Positions 45,164-55,659 of a DNA stretch of 64,000 nucleotides are shown here, one piece after another. The DNA comes from Physcomitrium patens. Its lineage: Eukaryota > Streptophyta > Bryopsida > Funariales > Funariaceae. Location of the stretch: NCBI RefSeq assembly GCF_000002425.4, contig NC_037262.1:10129129-10193128 (forward strand). Reading direction: 5' to 3'. The translations under genes and the position numbers were made by a program. Under the pieces are notes generated by a model. It was not told the origin of the DNA. It saw only the letters and a list, made by a program, of their open reading frames with translations, and did no database searches. The stretch's first letter is position 1. Every line of letters starts with the position of its first letter.

Positions 45164-46498
45164 TGTCGTATTACGTGCTTTCCTGCTCGAGAATGCGCCG
45201 GGCGTCTGGCTGTAGAAGGTAGTATGGAGATTCGCCGATAGTCACGCAGTCTATCAGTTTTTGACTGCTGAAATATAAACGACTGCAACAATGTACAGTA
45301 AATCTATACGGGTGCTCTTTGACTGCTTGTCGAAGTCCTTTTTGCCCCAGCCGGTAGGTCTCTAGATGTTACAGAGAACCCCGTACAATCCAAACTGTTA
45401 ACCTTCAATACTGCTTTGTACTTACGATCTTGTATCCACTGACTGTCTTGTTAGATTAACCCAATAAATTTCATTCACTCCGCATACTCAATCCTATAGA
45501 CACCCTTTTAATCCTTCAATCACAGACGTAACTCGATTTCACAAAACAGTCAAGAGTATTCAAACCCACTTCATTTAAAAATCTCGATTCACCATTACAA
45601 TACTAACTTCAGCAGCGAGTGCCTCAGTCTTCTCAAAACTCCACGAAGAAGAAAAATCCAAATTCTATGTCTTTCCTTCCCCGACCCGAAGCATGAAGCT
45701 CCTCTCTCTAATTTCCTTGATCTTCAAAAACCTCCAATGAAAACCGAACTGGTAACCTTGCAGAAGCTTGAAAAATCCTTCTCCCTCGATTTCCCTAAAA
45801 AAAAAAAACCACACCCCTCCAAAAACTATATCCCCCCTAACCTTATCCTCTGAATTTCTTCAATCTTCCGTCTTAGATCCGGAATTGGCTCCCACCTCAA
45901 GCTTGGATCCAAAATTGGCTCTCGCCGCCAAGCTTTCTCCTCCGTTTTTACCTTTAAGAAATCCATTTACCGAAAACAACGTTCCCTGAGACGGCACAGA
46001 GAACAGGACAGCCTGAAACAGAATCGAACCCCGTAATCGGGACCACATTGAGTCGCCCGACCAATTCAGGTCCTATATTGGTAAAGATGCCCGTAGTAAC
46101 TTGGATATTCCCGTAATTGGGTCAAATTGGTCCTCGCGTCAGATTGGCTAAGACCCGTAGTAAGACCTGGATTTCCCGTAACTAGACTGCATTGGGTTGC
46201 CCCACCAATACAGGTCTCATATTGGGTAAGAGGACCCGGATTGGATTATCGAAATTGGATCCAATTGGCTCCTCGAACCCGTCGTGTGAATTGGTCTTTC
46301 TCTTCCTGTTGACTCCCGTTATTGGAATCGAACGGGGCATTTCAGTATGCCCCGGCTGACTGTAACGGAGTCACTGAACTTGACCACTCAGTATTTGTAC
46401 TGGAGTTGGTCGATGTTCCCAATATTCGAGGTAACTGAATATTAATAAAATTCCCCTTTCTTTTTATTTTCACTGTATACTCGTGTCATAACACGACA
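45164..46498 (-). repeat. W4 5' LTR (LTR-A type, 1335 bp)
   Basis: It matches the 3' LTR. It ends ATAACACGACA next to the ACGC duplication. Confidence 0.92.
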
Positions 46499-46917
46499 AC
46501 GCTTTGGAAAAAGTCAAGTTTACGCAAATTCCAATCTATTCGAGGGTTATATTTTTCTAGCCAGGATAAACCTAAAATAACTGGATTGGATGGAGATTTA
46601 ATTATGTTAAAAGCTATGTAGCTATCATGACCGTCTATTGTTACTTTTATAGGATGAGTTTCATGAGTGACATCTCCAGAAGACAAGGGACGACCATCTA
46701 TGACTTCTACATGTACCCTTTTAGGTTTCTGTACAAAGGGTATTTTACGACTTTTAACAAATTGTTCATCTAAAAAACATGCTGAGGCTCCCGAATCTAA
46801 TAAAGCAAAGGCTTTGTAATTCTTAGGTCCTAAATATAAGTCTATTATAAAACAAGGAGAGGGTTCTGAGGAGAGGATAGGACCTTCATTAGGAATTGTA
46901 CAAGGTTCCAGCTGCAC
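46499..46917 (-). pseudogene. pol: X2 protease region
   Basis: It contains FALLDSGASACFLDEQFVKS (canonical DSGA retropepsin loop), VEVIDGRPLSSGDVTHE and NPVILGLSWLEKYNPRIDW. The same blocks are in X1 near 21210-21480. W4 separates it from RT. Confidence 0.87.
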
Positions 46918-46922
46918 GGTCC

Positions 46923-47966
46923 CTATTGTAGTTGGACGAATCCGTTTTCCGACATGTTGTCTTCTTTGACCGTCGTACCCCTCATTTTATAGTTGCGTCG
47001 TTTCTTTGGACAATGTTGAGTAGTGTGCTTAGGTTCTCCGCAATATAAACATAATCCTTCTTGACGACGACGAATCTTTTCTTGCTCAGTTAGGGGTTTA
47101 AAACGTACTGCGTCAATTTGCATGTCTTCTACTTCTGAATGTACGTTTGGCAAAGATGTTGATGTTGCCATTGAGTAATAACGTTGAGGTTCCCGTGAAT
47201 GATTCTCGGATTGAAATTCGAAAAGTCAATTATCACATTTTACTGCAAAATCGATTGCTTGACTCAAAGTTTGAGGATCAGGTAAGTTGAGCATCAATTT
47301 CTTTACTTCGTATTGCAATCCATAAAGAAATTGACTGATGAGTGCAGCATCATCCCACTTGATGTCAACTGCAAGTTGTCAAAATTGTGAAGCATATACT
47401 ATTACTGAGCGATTTTCTTGTCGCAGAATTCGGATCTTATTTGTTGCAACACGAGTTGCATCGTGTTCACCATACATAGATCGAAACTCTGCCAAAAAAG
47501 CTTCCAAATTGTCCAATATTGGATTTCGTTGTTCAAGAAAAGATGAAAACCACGATAATGCAGAACCAAAAAGTAGAGTGCCAATAAACCTGACTTGTGA
47601 TCCTGGAGTTGGATAGCTTTGCGGTTGAAGTTCAATTGCCAATTGTACTTGATTGATGAACCCTCGAAACTTACATCTCGTACCATCAAATTTCTCGGGT
47701 AAGGCAATTCTTGGTTCTCTAGTGCTTATAGGGTGTTGTACAATTGGAGAAGGAACGTGATTTGTTGTAGATGTTGAAGCAGCTCCGATCATCTCTATAT
47801 CTCCACTTTCTGCTATTCTTGTTCTTTCCTGTGTTGGTGAATTGAGTTGATGCATCGCAAGCATTAACTCCCTCATTTGCTCTTGCATTTGTGCCATTGC
47901 ACTCTTCATTTCAACAAGCTCTGTCATAATGACACTAAGAAGAAAAATTTGTTTGATATTGCTCAA
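46923..47966 (-). pseudogene. gag: X2 gag
   Basis: The likely start is MTELVEMKSAMAQMQEQM near 47927. An N-terminal coiled-coil-like part precedes the capsid domain (LPEKFDGTRCKFRGFINQVQ, SALSWFSSFLEQRNPI) and the knuckle CLYCGEPKHTTQHC near 47050 (CX2CX4HX4C). It parallels X1 gag. A small number of breaks. Confidence 0.86.
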
Positions 47967-48009
47967 GACAAAAGAAAAGAAAGACTTGATAACAAAGAAG
48001 ATACTAAGA

Positions 48010-48120
48010 ACAATATCAGTTTAGAAGTGGGTAATCCGCAAACTTCTAATACGCTTATGTCTTGTCAAGAGAAAGGAGTAATCCACTCTTACTCAAGAAA
48101 AAACAAAGCTCTGATATTGT
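48010..48120 (-). other. X2 structured leader: one hairpin unit
   Basis: The outer stem is 10 bp and perfect: ACAATATCAG (48010-48019) with CTGATATTGT (48111-48120). One inner hairpin pairs TTAGAAGT (48021-48028) with ACTTCTAA (48042-48049); its loop in element sense is TTGCGGATTACCC. The second pairs AAGAG (48067-48071) with CTCTT (48086-48090), with CTTG and CAAG outside, and its loop carries GGATTACTCC. It has the same design as the X1 units but different stem bases. Confidence 0.78.
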
Positions 48121-48126
48121 AAATGC

Positions 48127-48137
48127 ACTCTTGTCAA
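48127..48137 (-). promoter_or_regulatory. X2 self-primer binding site
   Basis: In element sense TTGACAAGAGT, two bases from the LTR end. It pairs exactly with ACTCTTGTCAA in the LTR (48306-48316), predicted as the RNA 5' end, 31 bases past the TATA box (48340-48347). Confidence 0.8.
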
Positions 48138-48139
48138 TC

Positions 48140-48691
48140 TGTCAAGGACAAAGACTCGATGAGGGAAAATATACACCAAAAGGCTATCTCGATATAATAA
48201 GTCAAAATATAAACAAGTAGGTATATTAAAAGGAAACTGGAATGGCTATTGCCACAAGACAAGAAACTAAAGACTCTTGAACCTAGACTAGAAGCAAGAA
48301 AGGAGTTGACAAGAGTGAAGAAGCCTTCACTCTTGTCTCTATATATACTATCTAACTAGGGGCTACGTGGCGACGTTCTATAGGACCTCCAATATGTGTT
48401 GACTTTGTAGGACACATGCCTTGACTTACAAGGCAAGTTTTTCTACGTGTGGGCCACAAAGTTAGCTTGATCTTCAAGCTAACAACATGTGTGGCACATG
48501 GCCAACTTGTTGACCACGTTTCTAATCCAAAAAGTCAATTAAAGACACCTATGAAGTCAAAGCAGTGTCTAGGAAGTTTCTAGGAAGCTTCTATATTAAA
48601 TATTATAGAATTAACTTACTTTTATCTACTTTTACTTACTTCTACCTATTTCTATATGTAATTATTAGCTTACATGATTATGGCCGTGATA
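48140..48691 (-). repeat. X2 5' LTR (552 bp)
   Basis: A match to the 3' LTR. TATATATA at 48340-48347 and the 13-bp palindrome at 48308-48337 are intact. Confidence 0.92.
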
Positions 48692-49099
48692 GTTTATGGC
48701 CAAGAAGCAATCTTAGCTATTGAATTAGAAGTCCAAAGTTTACAAATTACTATAGATAATAGATTGCGAGATCAAGATTCATTATGGCACCATTTCGAAG
48801 AATTAGAAAAATTGGATAAAACTAGAGCCAATGCATTTATGATAATGGAAACTATCCAAAAACAAAAGAAGACTTATTATGATAGTAAGCTTAGACCAAA
48901 GGCTTTTATGCCAAATGATTTGGTATTTCTTTGTGATAATCAATTTAAAATTCTTTTAAGAAAATTTCAAGTTCAATGGCATGGGCCATATCGAGGTATT
49001 GATGAATTTTCAAATGGTTTAGTACAATTAGAAGATTTTATGGATACTAAATTTATGACATGGATCAATAGTAATCGACTTAAACTTTACTATATATAA
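48692..49099 (+). pseudogene. pol: V1 integrase, C-terminal part
   Basis: It begins at VYGQEAILAIELEVQSLQI, the end of the catalytic core in plant Ty3 integrases (T-PF-LVYG-EAVLP type block). It continues through an RANAF...QKKTYYDSKLRPKAF segment and a GPY-like block (VQWHGPYRGI) to a stop after NSNRLKLYYI. No chromodomain follows. Confidence 0.88.
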
Positions 49100-49205
49100 A
49101 TCCAGGACGGATTTTCTATTACATAAGGAGGAGTCGACCCAATTGATTGGACCATAGTAAGAAGTAGGAAGGAGGCTCTTCACAAGCATCGTGTTTTCTT
49201 TTGTG

Positions 49206-49703
49206 ATTAAAAAGAAGATGGCGAACATGGTATCTGAGACAATAAGGATAGCAACCGATTGGAAAGAACGGCAAGAACGGCTATAAGTAGAGGTTGCGAT
49301 GTTATAGACTAAATTAGCTGCATTAGCAAAGGAGGCCAATAATTTAGTGCGGACCAATACATTAGTTTCAATGATAACACCTTCAGAGATACCTTTGAAA
49401 CCAATAGAAGAATGGCAAAAGATGTTGTAAGAGCATGACAACTAAATTGCTTGACATGAGTCTCAGATACGGGAATTGGGTTTATTGAATGAAGATCTGA
49501 TGGCACGTTTGGATGGAGAACCATTGAACACCGAGGCAAACGATGAAGATATAAAGAGAAAAAGGTCACCAATTGAAAGGATGGTAAGCCAACGCCATTG
49601 ACTAAAGAAACCAACGCTGCTATGTCTTTATAAGTTGAGGCTAAATAATATTTGTGAAGAATCTGCACAATTAGAAGTCAAGCTATATAGAATAGATAAA
49701 TAA
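49206..49703 (+). pseudogene. V1 post-integrase ORF, unrecognised
   Basis: Downstream of integrase a further coding-like stretch begins MANMVSETIRIATDWKERQ. It includes KEANNLVRTNTLVSMI and a charged part, LNEDLMARLDGEPLN and EDIKRKRSPIERM. The composition is helical and charged. It has no signal peptide or membrane span, so it does not resemble an envelope gene. It has several breaks. The 100 bases between it and integrase hold a purine-rich AAGGAGGAG but nothing else I recognise. Confidence 0.5.
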
Positions 49704-49709
49704 ACTTTG

Positions 49710-50457
49710 TGATAAGTTACTGGTTAGTTATTAATAATCTTAAAAATTAGACTGATGGTTAGGCAGTTTAGTTGATTAGAGTAGGTTGTTAGTAGAATAA
49801 ATAGTTAAAAATTCAATGGGTCATAACCTTTGGAATCTGCTGGCCGACAGATCATCTTTTTGGTAGGATAAATAGGTTGAGGAAAGAGAGACTAAGAGCT
49901 AGACTTTGAGAGTCGTAAGTTGAGAGCCAAACTATGAGAGTCGTAAGCTGGGAGCCAAAATGTGAGAGTCGTAAGTTGAGAGCTAGATTGAGAGTCATAA
50001 GCCGGGAGCCAGACTGTGAGAGTCGTAAGTCAGAAGTCAGACTGAGAGTTGTAAGCCAGGAGCCAGAGTGAGAGTCGTAAGCTGAGAGCCAGATTGAGAG
50101 TCATAAGCCAAGAGCCAAACTGTGAGAGTCGTAAGCCGAGATCCAAACTGAGAGTCATAAGTCGAAATAAGCTTGATGCTACCTCTTTGTTTTCTTTATT
50201 ATTTGCTTATGAAGAATAGTGATTGAAAGAAGTATTGTTGAATTGATAATCATAGAATGGATTATGGGTTGAATTAAGATGGAAGTAGTAAGCCTCGATG
50301 TTTTGTAGTTTGATACTTGATTTCACATAGCTAGAATACAGTCAATTGTGACACTAACAGACTCAATTCATATAAGCAATTTTTTTTCATGTTCAAACCC
50401 ACCTCTATTAGTTCAATTACTTTGGTCTATTGAAGCTTGAATGCAACGAGAACAACA
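49710..50457 (+). repeat. V1 3' LTR
   Basis: The right end (ACAACA, 50457) and the last 420 bases match the V1 5' LTR remnant 9646-10066. The left end is uncertain; TGTGATAAGTTACTGG near 49710 is the best candidate start. The right flank from 50458 is X3 sequence. Confidence 0.75.
49895..50165 (+). repeat. Tandem repeat in V1 3' LTR
   Basis: About ten imperfect copies of a 24-30 bp unit near GAGAGTCGTAAGCCGAGAGC; the 5' LTR remnant shows about six. Confidence 0.88.
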
Positions 50458-51143
50458 TGCTCCTTTTTGAAGGTCAATTGAATAGTCATAGGAATGATGT
50501 TCTGGAAGAGTATCCGCATTCTTTTTCTCAAATACATCTTGAAAATCTTGATATTGGTTTAGAATGCTACTTGAAGTCTTTCTACCAGTGGAAACAAGTA
50601 TGGCATAAATGACACAAGGTGATCCTTCTTTTGTAGCATGTAAGAAAGCACTTGTACCTACAAATATAGGTTTAATTATACTAGACTTATGACTTTCTAC
50701 TTGATTAACTATACTCTTACTTATACTTTCAGAAAAGTCAAGACTATGAGAAGTCCAATCTATTTTAGGGTTATATTTTTCAAGCCATGATAAATCTAAA
50801 ATAATTAAATTAGAAGGAGATCTAATGATATTAAATGATATAAAGCTACTATGACCATTAGTTTTTATTTCTATAGGAAGGATTTCATGAGTAACATCTT
50901 CTAAAGACAACGGACGACCATCCATGACTTCTATATGAACAGGTTTAGTTTTCTTTACTAAAAATATACTATGTCTTTTAGTAAATTTTTCATCTAAGAA
51001 ATATGCTGAGGCTCGTGAATCTAGTAAGGCAGAGGCTTTGAGATATTTAGTTCATAGAATAATATTTATTGTAAAACATGGAGAGGGTTCTGAGGAGAGG
51101 ATAGGACCTTTGTTAGGCGTTGTACAAGGTTCCAGCCGTACAG
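50458..51143 (-). pseudogene. pol: X3 protease region
   Basis: Homologous to X2 46499-46917 and onward: MDGRPLSLEDVTHEILPIE, SNLIILDLSWLEKYNPKIDW and, further along, DVFEKKNADTLPEH. Broken. Confidence 0.83.
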
Positions 51144-52476
51144 TGTCATATGGCTTGATTTGCTATTTGGAAATACACTAGGTATCTAGTTGTAAAGATT
51201 GTAGCTTAAACCTTCATATGATTCTTGTCTTAGCTTCCAAAACTCCTTTATTTTTGTATAAAACTCCAAATATAATAAAATCTCTTCAAAACATATTTTT
51301 TCCGCAAAGGGTTTTCTTACTCGAACTTTAGAAAATCATAAATAGTGATCTAACCGTTCAGTTTGTCTTAAATTTACAAGATAGTTAGAATTCACTATTA
51401 AATTTTATCACAAAAAAAACCAACTACAAATTCACTACCAAACTTTTGGCATCTAAGAAATCCTAGTAGGCACTCTAAACCCTAATTTACAAGCACCCGA
51501 AAAACTATTTTCCTTATATCTCAAAAATTCATACTCCAAATGTCATAAAACTTATGCACAAAGTTTAATAATATGAAATTACACACTCCTTGAAATTTTG
51601 AGCCAAAACCTTGTCAAATTGCTCAAGATATAGCTCAAGACACAACCATTAGTAAATCGGTTTACTTACTATCCTTACATTGCATGCACTGACTTCAAAA
51701 TCCAATAACTTCTTTATCCAAACTTGGAATCTAGTAAGCAGTATGTGAAAAGTATAGCCGCAAAAGTGTTCTCTCTAGTCGCGGTTGCCGATCCTCAATT
51801 GCTGTCCGTACGCATGCGTTATGGCAAAAAGAGTGACAGTAGATCCAAAACTAATACCTTAACTTTGAGCGCCTATAACTTCTTCATAAAAACCCCAAAT
51901 GACACAAAACTTGCACCAGAATCATAGCCAAAAATCTAAACCTTCTGACCCTAGCCTTCAAAACTCGAATGGCCTCGAGAAACTAACCCTTACCCCTAAT
52001 ATGGCCTTGGGCAGCCTCCTCAAAGCTCATTGGTCATGATTTTTGACCAATAGGAATGGAGATTTTCATTATTCATCTCCATTCATCTATATTGGTGCCT
52101 TAATTATTCCCTTTGCTACCAAAATCCTTCTTCAATCCTTTTTCTTATAAGATTTATATAATTTATGCTCTAAACACCAAATAAATTAACCAAAATAAGT
52201 TTTCAAAGGTCACCAATGTCTAACAAAGGTGATTCTAAATATTTAGAAGTTACTATCAACCAAAACCAATCTTAAAAGCTACTATTAAAAAAAAATTAAA
52301 GTTGTATAAATTCTATAGTAATCTTTTTAAACAACCTCTTCTCAAGGTAATAATAAAATTATTTTCTACAACCAACTAAAATCTATTAACATGGCTCTCA
52401 CCATGTTACTTAGTAAATTATATATTAAGTACATAATTACATTATTTTCATATAATGGCCAAACCACAACACGACA
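51144..52476 (-). repeat. Solo LTR-B, 1333 bp, inserted in X3
   Basis: TGTCATATGG to CACAACACGACA, flanked by the perfect duplication ACAG (51140-51143, 52477-52480). It matches the W1 5' LTR (3647-4979) along its length, so it is a relic of a W1-type element. Rejoining the flanks gives the gag/protease junction sequence seen uninterrupted in X2 near 46910. Confidence 0.92.
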
Positions 52477-52748
52477 ACAGTCCCTATTGTAGTTGGACAA
52501 ATTCGTTTTTCGACATGCTATCTTCTTTAATCACCATACTCCTCATTTTATGATTGCGTCGCTTCTTTGGGCAAAATTGAACATCGTACTTAGATTCTCC
52601 ACAATATCAGCACAATCTTTCTTGATGACGACGAGTCTTTTCTTGCTCAATAAGAGATTTGAAACATACTACATCAATTTGCATATAATCTACTTCCGAA
52701 TGTATGTGTTGAAGAAATGTTGATATTACTATTGAATTATAGTTATGT

Positions 52749-53877
52749 TGTCGTATTGTAACATGAGCATACCGTGAAAATATAAAGAAAGGGGACTTTT
52801 ATTAATGTTCAGTTACCTCAAATATTAGGAGCAACGACTGATTCCAGTGCCAATATTCAGAGGCGAGTTCAAACACCTCGTCACAGTCGATCAAGGCATA
52901 CTTATCAGTAACGAAATACTCTGTTCGAGTCCAATAGTAGGAGTCAATAGAATCGAAAGGACTAAATTGATGATTAAGTGAGCCTGATGCGAAGGACCAA
53001 TTTGACCCAATTACGGGAACATCCAAGTCTTACTACGGGCCTCTTAGCCAATATAAGACCTGATTTCATCGGGTGACTCAATGTGGTTCCGATTACGGGG
53101 GTTTCGATTCCGTTTCAGGCTGTCTTGTTCTCTGTGCCGTTTCAGGGAACGTTGTTTCCAGAAAAAGAACCTTTTAAAAGGCAAAAAATGGAAGAGAAAG
53201 CTCTGACGATGGGAGCCAATTCCGGATCCAAGACGGAAGATTGAAAAAATTCAGAGGCTAGGGTTTGAAAGGAGGAGAGAAAAAAAAAACATTCAAAAAT
53301 GGTTAGGGGAGAGAATCAGGGTTTTAAGGGGGGAGAGCTAGCTTCATGCTTCGGGGGAAAAAAGACAGAGAATTAGGGTTTTTTTTTTCTTCATAGGATT
53401 TTGGAAAGACTTCTGCCGATCAATGCTGAAAGGTCGATGTGTTGTACTGGTGAATGGGGGTTTTAATGAAGTGGGTGTGATTACTCTTAACTGTTTTATG
53501 AAATCAAAGTTACGTCTGTGATTGAAGAATTAAAAGGGTGTCCATAGGATTGAGTATGTAGAGTGAATGAAAATTTTTGGGTTAATCTAAGAAGACAGTC
53601 AGTGGATACAAGGTCGTGAGTATAAAGCGGTATCGAAGATTAGCAGATTGGATTGTTTGGGGTTCTCTGTAACATTTAGAGACCTACTAGTTGGGAGAAA
53701 AAGGATTTTGGCGAGCAGTTGAAGGACATCCGTATAGATTTACGATATATTCTTGTGATCGTTTATATTTTAACAGTCAAAAATCAATAGACTGCTTGAA
53801 TATTAGCGAATCTCCATACTACCTCCTACAACCAGATGCTCAGTGCATTCTCAAGCAGGAAAGCACGTAATACGACA
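52749..53877 (+). repeat. W5 5' LTR (LTR-A type, 1129 bp)
   Basis: TGTCGTATTGTAACATG to GCACGTAATACGACA. Shorter than the W3/W4 LTR because it lacks one of the tandem units. Confidence 0.92.
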
Positions 53878-53881
53878 TAAG

Positions 53882-53899
53882 TGGTGAATTCGATGTGAA
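53882..53899 (+). promoter_or_regulatory. W5 primer-binding site, decayed tRNA-Trp type
   Basis: TGGTGAATTCGATGTGAA, three transitions from the intact site, four bases after the LTR. Confidence 0.8.
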
Positions 53900-53948
53900 A
53901 GCTTGAGGTGGAAGGTACTGGATTTCGTTTGATTTTATTTTTATTTTT

Positions 53949-55651
53949 ATGGAGAACGAAAATAAAAATTTTGAAGGATCTTTGGGAAGAGTTTCTGGTG
54001 GGGGTTCTTCAAAACGACAAGATATGCACATGGATCCGTCTATTGCTAATCTGTTTCAAGCCTTCTCATTATCAATGGAGCAACAGCAAAGCAATGATCA
54101 AAAAGAAGCTTTGGCAACCAAAGCATTGGAAGCACTGGTCAATAAAATTGATCAATTTTATGGAAGGAATATTTTAAGGTATTTAAGATGTTATGTTCGT
54201 GAAATGGAATTAAATCAAGTTTCTGAGAAGAAAATGGTTGAATTATTTGGACTTGCCACGATACCAAAGATAAGAGACCATATTACATCGATTACGGATC
54301 ATTATGGGAATTCATGGGAGGTTTTTTCACATGCATTGAAAGACGAATATTTCTTGAAAGATACTGATCGCATTACTAAGAAGTTGTTTCTAGAATGGAT
54401 TGAACGGCTAATAAGAATTTGCAAGCAACAGAGCTACTAAGGAAATTTGAGAGGCAATACTTTTAATTATCGAAGGTAGAAAAATTGACATTGAAGCCGA
54501 ATAAAGTTGATCTATTTCTTCAAGCTGCTGATGGAGAATTGCAAGGGAAATTGGAACTCTTTCTTGAAGACAAAGAAAAAGATGAAGGATTGACAACAAA
54601 GTGGAAGAACGTTGAAGATGCGGTGGGGTTGCTTGTAAAAAGAGAAAGGAAGAAGGATAGGAGCAATATTCCGAAAACAGTACAAGCACCCAAAGCTCCA
54701 GTACGTACAATACCACCAACAATGCCTATAATTCAACCCTCGACATCCTTATCAAAGAAAGCAGATCTGGGAATGGAAGAAATTATACGAGGAATGCGAG
54801 ATTTTCAAATCAAATTGGCAAGACTTGAAGAGAATACTTCTATAAACAATTTGAAGAATGTTTCAAAACAAGGATAAATACAAAGATGCATTTGGTGTGA
54901 TGATGCTTCACACACTAGGAAAGATTGCAATGAATTTAATAATATGATACGGCAAGGAATTATTTGCTGGAAAGATGGAAAGATAGCATTAAAAGATAGA
55001 GAGGATCTTCTTCAAATCAATTTTGGCAAGGGAGGAATGAGAGCATTGGTTCAAGTTTACTTAAAAGAGTATGAAACATCAGCACGAGAAAGTGCAAGTT
55101 ATGGTGCTAGAGTAGATGATGACCTTGGTGGAAGTACAAAAACCAATGAGTTTTGGGCTTCTGCCATTTCTACAATGCAAAAAGGGAAATTACTTTGAGA
55201 AGCATTATTGAGGACTGCAGCTACAATACGAGGTGCAACAGGTTGGGAGGATCTTGTTGAGTCTCTTTCAGTTCATACATATATTACTAAGAGCCAACAT
55301 GAAGCTTTGATGGAAAAAAAGAGATGAGGAAATTTTGATGATACGAGAGAAAGAAATTTTTCTAAGAGGCAAACTCGAGGAGACAAGGCTCGAGAGGCAG
55401 CTTTACAAGAATTGCTTGTAAAGGATACCTCAGCATCATTGGAAGAAAAAACAAGGGAGAAAAAAGATAAGGACAAATCAATTGCTTATAAGCTACTTTC
55501 TAACATTGAAGCGGCAACAAATTTGAAAGGGGTATTGGAAGAACGTATATTAAATGCTAAGGTAGAATTCACATTGAAAGAAGTTTTGGGAATTGCAAAG
55601 AAGGAATTTCATGATGTTATCATTGACAACATTAAGCAAAAGAGGCAATAA
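53949..55651 (+). pseudogene. gag: W5 gag
   Basis: It starts MENENKNFEGSLGRVSGGG. Capsid-like domain, coiled-coil-like segment, zinc-knuckle region near 54890 and the C-terminal block (EERILNAKVEFTLKEVLG) all align with W3. Several breaks. Confidence 0.85.
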
Positions 55652-55659
55652 ATAGGTGA

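Larger units (their letters stand above)
37847..46498 (-). mobile_element. W4: full-length W element nested in X2
   Basis: W4 lies minus: 5' LTR 45164-46498, tRNA-Trp primer site, gag, protease, RT/RNase H, integrase, purine tract, 3' LTR 37847-39179. A perfect 4-bp duplication ACGC (37843-37846, 46499-46502) flanks it in the X2 protease region. About five breaks. Its coding region is nearly identical to W3, but its LTRs carry an extra 64-bp unit. Confidence 0.93.
33663..48691 (-). mobile_element. X2: chromodomain Ty3 element, carries W4
   Basis: X2 lies in minus orientation: 5' LTR 48140-48691, self-primer site, leader unit, gag, protease (split by W4), RT to chromodomain, ORF3, purine tract, 3' LTR 33663-34214. 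The 5-bp duplication GTTTA (33658-33662, 48692-48696) flanks it inside V1 integrase. Without W4 it is about 6.4 kb. The LTRs show nine differences by eye over 552 bases (about 1.6%), so this is among the younger insertions. About four breaks. It is a sibling subfamily of X1 with unrelated LTR sequence but the same promoter and leader design. Confidence 0.92.
9646..50457 (+). mobile_element. V1: plant-type Ty3 element, split by five nested insertions
   Basis: V1 is a plus-strand element whose pieces are 9646-11362, 13443-16804, 18130-19070, 33587-33662 and 48692-50457. Order: 5' LTR remnant, primer site, gag with several zinc knuckles, protease, RT, RNase H, integrase, a post-integrase ORF and 3' LTR. 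It has no chromodomain. The tRNA-Asp-like primer site and the RT and IN style fit the plant non-chromodomain (OTA: Athila/Tat/Phygy/Selgy) branch. V1 is old, with more than twenty breaks. It lies inside X3, which resumes at 50458. Each nested insertion is bounded by a target-site duplication that identifies the V1 sequence on both sides as continuous. Confidence 0.9.

Noticed and set aside
24366-46498. W3/W4 inverted pair as an assembly error
   Set aside because: The two copies have different target duplications, different host elements and different LTR lengths, so they are separate insertions. A collapsed or mis-joined spacer cannot be fully excluded from sequence alone.
49895-50165. CRISPR-like array
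   Set aside because: Repeats are imperfect with no distinct spacers, and the array lies within a plant LTR.
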